From: Aerococcus sp.
GTDB lineage: Bacteria > Bacillota > Bacilli > Lactobacillales > Aerococcaceae
NCBI GenBank assembly: GCA_030528285.1
Contig: JAUMZE010000008.1
Coordinates: 1-58,733, forward strand
Length of the DNA stretch: 58,733 nucleotides
Direction: 5' to 3'
Below, piece by piece: positions 52,538 to 58,733 of this stretch; positions within the stretch are counted from its first letter, which is position 1; every line of letters starts with the position of its first letter. Position numbers and translations under genes: made by a program. The notes under the pieces are model-generated. The model saw nothing but the letters and a program-made list of their open reading frames with translations, had not been told where the DNA came from and searched no databases.

Positions 52538-52627
52538 TCACATTGTTTTCTAGTGAAAGTTCTCAGGTTACGTTATTTCTCCAGGGAATTTTTTACGGTA
52601 CTTATTTCTCCAGTAAAATTTTCCGGG
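52538..52627 (-). repeat. tandem repeat overlapping the gtrA stop codon
   Basis: Three head-to-tail units of 29-31 bp occupy 52538-52567, 52568-52598 and 52599-52627. The two best share TTATTTCTCCAG on the plus strand and the pattern GTACCGTAAAA or GTGACCCGGAAAA on the minus strand. The unit at 52599-52627 includes the last codons and stop of gtrA (VTRKILLEK then TAA). The next copies follow outside the gene. Confidence 0.65.
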
Positions 52628-52988
52628 TCACGAAATTAAATACCATGGAAACCCCAGTTGCTGCGAGTTTTCCGATTGTTGTTCCCAGCATGAAATGAGC
52701 CACGGCCACCCAGAGTGAGAACTGCTGCACGCCAAGCCCCAGGATACTCAAAACGACGAAGATCACTGCTTCACGAATCCGTCCCACCCCGGAGTATTTA
52801 CTCTCGAACACATAGCGCATGCTTGCCCAATAATTGAAGATGGTTGAAATACTAAAACTCATCACATTCGCCCATAAATAGTTCGTTCCTGAAATCTTTG
52901 TGAGGAATAAATACACCGCTAAATCAATCACCGTCGCAATCACGCCGACAATCCCAAACTTGATAAATTGCTCAAATAAATGTCGCAT
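52602..52988 (-). CDS. GtrA-like membrane protein
   Basis: A 128-residue protein with four membrane helices (QFIKFGIVGVIATVIDLAVYLFL, WANVMSFSISTIFNYWASM, IFVVLSILGLGVQQFSLWVA, TIGKLAATGVSMVFNFVTRK). GtrA-family proteins act as flippases for polyprenyl-linked sugars used in cell-surface glycosylation. The end KILLEK lies inside a tandem repeat. I start at the ATG after AAGGTAGG; a GTG six codons upstream is possible. No glycosyltransferase partner is adjacent. Confidence 0.85.
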   Translation of the reverse strand: MRHLFEQFIKFGIVGVIATVIDLAVYLFLTKISGTNYLWANVMSFSISTIFNYWASMRYVFESKYSGVGRIREAVIFVVLSILGLGVQQFSLWVAVAHFMLGTTIGKLAATGVSMVFNFVTRKILLEK

Positions 52989-53116
52989 AGTCCCTACCTT
53001 AACCACTCTTTTTTGTTATTTCACATGAAGAAAAACCGGGCAGTCCCCAGTTTTCAATCCTCCAATATTTATCTTAATCATAGCAGAAAACGCCCTCACC
53101 TAACAGAAACAACCAC

Positions 53117-53158
53117 GAAAAAACAGCAATCCCCCCTCTCTCGAACGGATTGCTGTTA
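53117..53158 (-). terminator. thrS terminator
   Basis: On the minus strand AACAGCAATCC pairs with GGATTGCTGTT across a loop and a T run follows, about 30 nt past the thrS stop. Confidence 0.85.
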
Positions 53159-53187
53159 ATCGTTTAGTTAATTACTTAAACGCATTA

Positions 53188-55155
53188 TTATTCGGCTTCA
53201 GAGTAGTTGCGGCTCTTGGATGCGATGTCTTCTTGCATCATTTGTTTGAAGGCATCCCAGCTCATTGTTTCTTGGTCTCTTGAACCGTAACGACGAACCG
53301 TCACACTATGGTCTTCCACTTCTTTGTCCCCGAATACCAATTGATATGGTACTTTCTGGGTTTGAGCTTCACGAATCTTGTAGCCCATCTTCTCGTTGCG
53401 ATCGTCGACTTCAACGCGGAGACCTTCACGTTTCATTTCATCCGCCAACTTGTAGACGTAATCTGCGTGGGCATCCTCGTTGACTGGAATCATCACGGCT
53501 TGAACCGGTGCGAGCCAGGTTGGAAAGGCACCCTTGTAACGTTCGATCAGGTAAGCCACAAAACGTTCCATCGTGGAAACCACACCGCGGTGAATCATGA
53601 CTGGACGGTGAATATCTTGCCCGTCTTCACCCACATAGGTTAGGTTGAAGCGTTCTGGCAAGAGGAAGTCGAACTGAATCGTGGATAAGGTTTCTTCCGT
53701 CCCGAGTGCGGTTTTTACTTGGACATCCAACTTAGGACCGTAGAAGGCTGCTTCTCCTTCTGCTTCGTAGTAGTCGAGCCCGAGGTCATCCATGGCACCT
53801 TTCAATTGTGCTTGGGCCTTGTTCCACATTTCATCGTCATCGAAGTATTTCTCGGTGTCATTAGGGTCACGGTAGCTCAAACGGAAGCTGTAATCCACGA
53901 TATCAAAGTCATGGTACACATCAATGATCATCCGTAACACATTCCGGAATTCTTCCTGGATTTGGTCTGGACGAACGAAGAGATGCGAGTCGTTCAGCAT
54001 CATTTCACGTACGCGCTGTAAACCAGAGAGAGAACCGGATTTTTCATAACGGTGCTGCATCCCGATTTCAGCGATACGGATTGGTAATTCACGGTAAGAA
54101 CGGACATGATTCTTATAGACTTGGATGTGGTGAGGGCAGTTCATCGGTTTGAGGACGAGCTGCTCACCGTCGCCCATGTCCATTGGTGGGAACATGTCAT
54201 CGCGGTAATGATCCCAGTGGCCGGATGTTTTGTAGAGGCCGACATCCGCAATCGCTGGGGTGTAGACGTGTTCGTAGCCATTTAACAATTCCTTATCGAC
54301 AATGTAGCGTTCAATCACACGGCGAATTGTGGCACCCTTTGGCAACCAGAATGGGAGTCCTTGGCCGACTTCCTTGGAAATCATGAAGAGGTCGAGTTCT
54401 TTCCCAATTTTACGATGGTCACGTTCTTTGGCTTCTTGGCGGCGTTTGAGGTCTGCTTTGAGATCCGCTTCATTGTAGTAAGCCGTCCCGTAAATTCGCT
54501 GCATCATTGGGCGTTTCGCATCCCCACGCCAGTATGCCCCAGCGAGTGAGAGCAGTTTGAAGTGTTTGATGTAACCCGTGGATGGTACGTGTCCGCCACG
54601 GCAGAGGTCCACGAATTCCCCTTGACGATACACAGAAATCGTTGCATCTTCTGGGAGATCATCAATAATTTCTTGTTTGTATGGATCATTCTTGAAAAGT
54701 TCTTTGGCTTCTTCACGTGAGATCACTTCTCCTTCAATTGGGAAATTCTCTTTCACGATTTTTTCCATTTCAGTTTCAATCTTCGGCAGGTCTTCTTCTG
54801 ATACTTGTTGGCCTTCACCGTTGTCCGTATCATAGTAGAATCCATTCTCAATCGCAGGCCCAACGCCGAAGTGGATGTTTGGGAACAGGCGACGCAATGC
54901 CTGAGCGAGGAGGTGCGCACTCGAATGACGCAGAATACCCAACGCTTCTTGTTCAGTTTCTTTGTTCTTAGGATCAATCAACGCAATCTTTCCATCTTCG
55001 TTGATTGCTTCGTCGAGTCCCTTCAATTCATCATTCAAACGATAGGCAACTACCCGTTTTGCGAGTGAGTTACTGATTGATTTAGCGATATCGCGTCCGC
55101 TAACGCCTGCTTCAAAGGATTTCACATTCCCATCTGGAAAAGTAATTTGAATCAT
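53188..55155 (-). CDS. thrS: threonine-tRNA ligase
   Basis: About 655 residues. The TGS domain ([20 protein letters not shown]) and the second editing-type domain with [16 protein letters not shown] are followed by the class II catalytic core ([54 protein letters not shown]) and the anticodon-binding domain ([14 protein letters not shown]). It charges tRNA-Thr. I start at the ATG after AAGGAGG; the longer frame adds eight residues. A T-box controls it. Confidence 0.96.
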   Translation of the reverse strand: MIQITFPDGNVKSFEAGVSGRDIAKSISNSLAKRVVAYRLNDELKGLDEAINEDGKIALIDPKNKETEQEALGILRHSSAHLLAQALRRLFPNIHFGVGPAIENGFYYDTDNGEGQQVSEEDLPKIETEMEKIVKENFPIEGEVISREEAKELFKNDPYKQEIIDDLPEDATISVYRQGEFVDLCRGGHVPSTGYIKHFKLLSLAGAYWRGDAKRPMMQRIYGTAYYNEADLKADLKRRQEAKERDHRKIGKELDLFMISKEVGQGLPFWLPKGATIRRVIERYIVDKELLNGYEHVYTPAIADVGLYKTSGHWDHYRDDMFPPMDMGDGEQLVLKPMNCPHHIQVYKNHVRSYRELPIRIAEIGMQHRYEKSGSLSGLQRVREMMLNDSHLFVRPDQIQEEFRNVLRMIIDVYHDFDIVDYSFRLSYRDPNDTEKYFDDDEMWNKAQAQLKGAMDDLGLDYYEAEGEAAFYGPKLDVQVKTALGTEETLSTIQFDFLLPERFNLTYVGEDGQDIHRPVMIHRGVVSTMERFVAYLIERYKGAFPTWLAPVQAVMIPVNEDAHADYVYKLADEMKREGLRVEVDDRNEKMGYKIREAQTQKVPYQLVFGDKEVEDHSVTVRRYGSRDQETMSWDAFKQMMQEDIASKSRNYSEAE

Positions 55156-55204
55156 CTTGATACCCTCCTTATATGCCACTCATGCCCATTGACATGAAAT
55201 AATA

Positions 55205-55450
55205 AAAAAGTCCCTCTCTAGTCTTACTAGAAAGGGACGTCATATCCTAATTTATATGCGTGGTTCCACCCAAATTCAATGCCCGAAAGCATCCTCATTG
55301 TCCTGGTATCGAGTGGTCCCGTTCAGCTTTCCATGTCTAGAACATGCTCACTGAAAACCTAAGAAGTGGTGACATAATTTCCATCAAGCCTTTCAGCACT
55401 TAGCTTGTCTCTGCACTCAGAAATTATTAAGTCTTCTATTGTTGGTTCAT
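55205..55450 (-). promoter_or_regulatory. T-box riboswitch for thrS
   Basis: The T-box sequence GGGTGGAACCACGC lies on the minus strand at about 55258-55271. A terminator follows (GTCCCTTTCTAGT with ACTAGAGAGGGAC and a T run at 55205-55240). Stem I lies upstream, and ACC at 55368-55370 within GTCACCACTTC is a plausible threonine specifier. Uncharged tRNA-Thr should favour thrS transcription. Confidence 0.9.
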
Positions 55451-55458
55451 ATGGGTAC

Positions 55459-55487
55459 ATTATAATCACTCCTATTCCCCTTGACAA
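55459..55487 (-). promoter_or_regulatory. thrS leader promoter
   Basis: On the minus strand TTGTCA (55482-55487) and TATAAT (55459-55464) are 17 nt apart, immediately upstream of the T-box. Confidence 0.8.
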
Positions 55488-55662
55488 GCCCCCAGCAGGA
55501 AATTATTTGGGAGAGACAGCACCTCTGCTACGTATCTCTCCTCATCAAGTCCAGCGCCTCCCCGAATTAAAACGGTCTCAACAAACCTAATCCGTGCGTC
55601 GATCTTATAGTATAATGAATCCAACATTACCTGTTTGATTAGCTATTATAGGGAGGTTCACC

Positions 55663-57234
55663 ATGGGAAGTTGGAGAGATTTTTTTAGTGCGCTGTTTCA
55701 GACGCACCCAGAACAGCAAGAGGCAGCCATCAATTATCAAATAACAAGCACCGTTGAGAAAACTAAATATCGCCTAGAACCTCATCGTTTGGCAGCACTT
55801 GAAAAGGAATTTTTTGTGCTCGATTTGGAAACGACCGGACTCAGTGCGGAGAAGGATCGCATGGTCGAACTGGGGGTGGTTCATTATATCAATCGCAAAG
55901 TCGTTGATACATTCAATACGCTGATTAATCCAGAGCGTTCCATCCCTAGAGTTGCCTCTAACGTGAACCATATTACAAACGACATGGTGAAGGAAGCACC
56001 TACTGAAGCTGAAGCACTTCATGATGTTCAACAGTTTCTAGAACCTGTGTTGAGTGGCCAAGCATTCGTTTGTGCGCACAATGCGAATTTCGATATGGAA
56101 TTTCTCGTGGCTGCCCTCAATCGCCAAGGCTATACCGCCGACATTCACTTTATCGATACCCTCACTGAAGCCAAAGCATTACTGAAAAAACAAACCAACT
56201 ACAAACTAGGCACTCTCGCCGAACATTACCATATCGTGAACCCCGATCCCCACCGCGCTGTTGGAGATGCTCAAACGTGTGGAGCACTGTTATTGAAACT
56301 CATCACGGCTTACAAGCGGTCTCATAAAGAAGAAATAGATAAATTTGCAAGATCCATTCCGACTTCCGAAGAATTAGAAGTCTGTGCTTTTATGTACGAT
56401 CTTGTATCGAAGGTTGGTCTCCCTACTGACTTAATGAAATTCCACAAGCACCATAATAAATACGTCACAGTCGAATATGTTTTTCCTGCGTTGAATTTCA
56501 AGTTCCTGAAAAAAGGAAAATATCTGATCGCCCCTATCACTGAGACCTCTGATCTTGAATTACCTACTGCCAAGGCCACTATGTCTGAAGGAGGCAGCCT
56601 CTTTAGACGTGTCTTTTTCAATGCAACGACGGACTTGTTGCCACTGAAATCATTTATTACTTCATCCTACGCACAGTCCGTCACTAAGTATGAAGAATTT
56701 AAAGTAGCGTATGCCAATCATCCTGCTTTAACAGACCAAATGGAGGCGTTCGAGTCTTTCGGTTATCAACTCTCACCTGAAGAACTCCCTGCTCTCCTCA
56801 AATCGGGGGCGGCCCACCCGTCTGTTTTCAATTTGTCGCTGAATCTCCCTAAAGAAGAGGATATTAATATCTCAGAACTTCCGATTCAACCGATCCATCA
56901 GCGCGTGCCACTCGATAAAATCAAAAACCAAAATAGTAACGAGCGCGCATTCAAAACCGGCCTGCCATTCTGGGAGGAGGGAGAATCGGTCCGTAAACGT
57001 GGGGACATCCAAGAAGCCATTCAGCTATTTGACCATGCACGCTACAACGGGCTCTGCATCCCAGAACTCTACACCTCCTATGCCCTCGCCTACCGCAAAT
57101 TGAAGGATTACGATAATGAGATTGCGATTCTCACGGAGGGGATCGAGCGGATGGAATTGAGTTTCGATGAGCTCTCTCAGTTAGACGGACGCCGGGAGAA
57201 AGCGGCAATGCTGTGGCTAAAAGCGAAAAAGTGA
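55663..57234 (+). CDS. DEDDh 3'-5' exonuclease with TPR-like C-terminus
   Basis: A 523-residue protein. The exonuclease domain (about 45-225) has VLDLETTGLS, CAHNANFDMEFLVAAL and HRAVGDAQTCGALL, the three Exo motifs of the DnaQ/epsilon type. A middle region of about 200 residues has no recognised fold. The C-terminal part (KTGLPFWEEGESVRKRGDIQEA and LYTSYALAYRKLKDYDNEIA) looks like two TPR units. GGGAGG lies before the ATG and TATAAT about 50 nt upstream. A repair or RNA-trimming role is possible; the substrate is unknown. Confidence 0.82.
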   Translation: MGSWRDFFSALFQTHPEQQEAAINYQITSTVEKTKYRLEPHRLAALEKEFFVLDLETTGLSAEKDRMVELGVVHYINRKVVDTFNTLINPERSIPRVASNVNHITNDMVKEAPTEAEALHDVQQFLEPVLSGQAFVCAHNANFDMEFLVAALNRQGYTADIHFIDTLTEAKALLKKQTNYKLGTLAEHYHIVNPDPHRAVGDAQTCGALLLKLITAYKRSHKEEIDKFARSIPTSEELEVCAFMYDLVSKVGLPTDLMKFHKHHNKYVTVEYVFPALNFKFLKKGKYLIAPITETSDLELPTAKATMSEGGSLFRRVFFNATTDLLPLKSFITSSYAQSVTKYEEFKVAYANHPALTDQMEAFESFGYQLSPEELPALLKSGAAHPSVFNLSLNLPKEEDINISELPIQPIHQRVPLDKIKNQNSNERAFKTGLPFWEEGESVRKRGDIQEAIQLFDHARYNGLCIPELYTSYALAYRKLKDYDNEIAILTEGIERMELSFDELSQLDGRREKAAMLWLKAKK

Positions 57235-57274
57235 TTACAATGATCACATACACTGATTGAAAGGAAGCCCAAAA

Positions 57275-58012
57275 ATGAAAGTAAACATTCAGCGTGACGG
57301 ATTAAATCTTGTGGGGGAACTCACTACCCCTGACTCTGACAACTATAATCTCGTTATTCTCATGCACGGATTCACCGGCAACAAAGATAGCGACCTCCAC
57401 CTGACGCTTGCCAATGCCTTACGTGAAAACGGGGTGGCATCGCTCCGGTTCGATTTCAACGGACATGGCGAGAGTGACGGGTTGATGCGCAACATGACGA
57501 TCGACAATGAAATTGCGGATGGAAAGGCCGTCCTCGATTATGTGAAGACTCTACCAGAAGTGAACGATATCTATCTCCTCGGACATTCCCAAGGTGGTGT
57601 CGTTGCCAGCATGCTTGCAGGATACTATCCAGCTGATTTTAAGAAGCTCGTCCTGATGGCGCCCGCTGCCACATTAAAAACCGACGCGCAACAGGGTCGA
57701 TGCATCGACGCGACATTCGATCCTCATAATATCCCGAATGAAGTAGTCGTGAACGGTTACGACATTGACGGTTTTTACTTCCGGACAGCGCAACAAGTGC
57801 CGATCTATGAGGTGGCATCCCACTACAATGGTGAGGTTCTCCTCATTCATGGCGATAGCGATACTGTCGTCGATCCCGTTGCTTCCAAAACTTATCACGA
57901 GAAATACCAACACAGCACGCTCGAAATCCTCCCAGGTGCGACTCACAGTTTCGATGTGCCCTACCTCGAACCAGCCGTGAAAAAAGCAGTAGATTTCATC
58001 ACCGCTCAGTAG
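57275..58012 (+). CDS. alpha/beta hydrolase, cinnamoyl (feruloyl) esterase-like
   Basis: A 245-residue serine hydrolase. The oxyanion region is ILMHGFTGNKDSDLHLTLA, the nucleophile Ser lies in LLGHSQGGVVASML, Asp in IHGDSDTVVDPVAS and His in PGATHSFDVPYLEPA. The insertion after the nucleophile (DAQQGRCIDATFDPHNIP) is of the kind found in the lactobacillus cinnamoyl esterase LJ0536, which releases phenolic acids from plant esters. No signal peptide; it acts in the cytoplasm. AAAGGAAG precedes the chosen ATG. Confidence 0.87.
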   Translation: MKVNIQRDGLNLVGELTTPDSDNYNLVILMHGFTGNKDSDLHLTLANALRENGVASLRFDFNGHGESDGLMRNMTIDNEIADGKAVLDYVKTLPEVNDIYLLGHSQGGVVASMLAGYYPADFKKLVLMAPAATLKTDAQQGRCIDATFDPHNIPNEVVVNGYDIDGFYFRTAQQVPIYEVASHYNGEVLLIHGDSDTVVDPVASKTYHEKYQHSTLEILPGATHSFDVPYLEPAVKKAVDFITAQ

Positions 58013-58115
58013 TAGGATTTGGCTATCTTAAGCCTCACAATCTGAAGATAAGAAGGGGCCTCGCACATTCATTCAACTAGGTCCCTTTCACTGATAATGA
58101 AAGCAGGTGATCGTG

Positions 58116-58494
58116 ATGGAGTCCAAAGAAATTAATCAATACACAAACCAGCTCATTGAACTCTACACTGAACCATTTCGAGAAGATGATTACCTACAAT
58201 CAAGACAATGGGGTGTATGATCCCTATCATCTAATGGATCGCTATCAACCGAATGCAGACTGGACGAGATTCATCGCGGATCCCTAACGCATCTACCTAT
58301 TCATTCTGGAGGAGATGGACACGATCATCCGAGGCTACATGAAAGGATTCGACGCCACCAACAACCAGATTGCAGTCCAAACCGTTGACCCTGAGACCTA
58401 CGAATCAGTGGCTCAGAGGACTATTAATGTCGATGATCTGATTCTTTTCGATTTCCTCAATAATGAGAATGTGTTGTTGCAGCAGTGTTTGTAA
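58116..58494 (+). pseudogene. broken hypothetical gene
   Basis: The frame starting MESKEINQYTNQLIELYTEP stops after QSRQWGV. Another frame continues with MITYNQDNGVYDPYHLMDRY and WTRFIADP, then hits an in-frame TAA at about 58287, and continues RIYLFILEEMDTIIRGYMKG to a stop at 58492. A frameshift plus a nonsense codon would be needed to explain this. The encoded acidic protein is not recognised. Confidence 0.55.
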
Positions 58495-58532
58495 GGAAAA
58501 TCATTAAGAATGTCGTATTGCAGCTTACTATT

Positions 58533-58589
58533 AAAAAGCAACGTTCGCTTGAGAAGTATTTTTACTTCCAGACGGACGTTGCTTTTGTT
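58533..58589 (+). terminator. terminator after the broken gene
   Basis: AAAAAGCAACGTTCGCTT pairs with AGACGGACGTTGCTTTT around an AT-rich loop of about 19 nt, and more T follow. Confidence 0.75.
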
Positions 58590-58621
58590 TTATCTATATT
58601 TATTTGTTCATTATTTAGGTT

Positions 58622-58733
58622 ATGGCTAAACAAGTAGGCTACTCAAACAAACAAGCTTCACTTGTTTTAGCTTTTCGAGCTTACGCTGATGAAGGTCAAG
58701 GAGGAAGTCGATTTTATAAAAGTAGTCAGAGAT
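58622..58733 (+). CDS. partial ORF of unknown function at the window edge
   Basis: An open frame begins MAKQVGYSNKQASLVLAFRA and stays open to the end of the window (37 codons seen). The ribosome binding site is weak (TTAGGTT). It follows the terminator at 58533-58589, so it would be a separate transcript. I do not recognise the fragment. Confidence 0.3.
   Translation, partial: MAKQVGYSNKQASLVLAFRAYADEGQGGSRFYKSSQR

Noticed and set aside
58046-58092. Terminator after the esterase gene
   Set aside because: AAGGGGCCT and AGGTCCCTT can pair, but the loop is long and only a short T run follows. I leave it as possible and do not call it.

Overview
The window looks like a chromosome segment of a low-to-mid GC Firmicute of the order Lactobacillales, most likely family Lactobacillaceae (Lactobacillus sensu lato or a Weissella-like genus). 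The evidence is the conserved block order ribT-scpA-scpB-rluB, ribU under an FMN riboswitch, ypbB-recQ-LysM-cmk-rpsA-der-hup-TPR-cca-dinG-ypmB-aspC-dnaD, and zapA-cvpA-mutS2-trxA, together with strong AGGAGG-type ribosome binding sites. I cannot assign a genus. Nearly all genes lie on the minus strand. The plus-strand genes are a lipoprotein, the amino-acid ABC transporter, two small membrane genes, a GlsB-like gene and the right-hand end.

Layout. About 1-800: no intact gene, a possible decayed membrane-protein fragment and a long terminator hairpin. 800-6275: a citrate/oxaloacetate locus. A complete Na+-pumping oxaloacetate decarboxylase (oadA, a 43-residue gamma-like peptide, oadB, biotin carrier, oadH) surrounds broken citC and citX, with a citG remnant upstream; citD, citE and citF are absent. 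6344-22288: the dnaD to ypbB housekeeping run. 22642-26170: ribU with FMN riboswitch, rluB, scpB, scpA and ribT. 26470-36851: a sirtuin, a lipoprotein behind an attenuator-like leader, xerD, cvfB, a phosphodiesterase, XTP pyrophosphatase, glutamate racemase, thioredoxin, mutS2, cvpA and a long-tailed ZapA-like protein.

36990-39707: a lysine riboswitch in front of a fused binding-protein/permease and its ATPase. 39790-45400: a DUF368 protein, tandem small membrane proteins (the second frameshifted), DUF2207 and LemA proteins, TrmO and a Ser/Thr-rich lipoprotein. 45667-45938: a structured RNA resembling 6S RNA. 45964-50943: a GNAT, a Nudix hydrolase, a GlsB-like protein, a collapsed ABC exporter, a cation/H+ antiporter under a fluoride riboswitch, and a small alarmone synthetase. 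51068-58733: an FGGY kinase, a GtrA protein, thrS under a T-box, a DEDDh exonuclease with TPR-like tail, a cinnamoyl-esterase-like hydrolase, a broken gene and a partial ORF.

The clearest unexplained signal is a set of degenerate tandem arrays with 20-30 bp periods in intergenic gaps. Each lies downstream of a minus-strand gene, and each locus has its own unit sequence. One array overlaps the stop codon of gtrA. Other notable points are the stepwise decay of citrate lyase functions around an intact decarboxylase, a duplicated promoter with a terminator/pseudoknot leader before the lipoprotein gene, and the tandem small membrane proteins near a candidate cre site.
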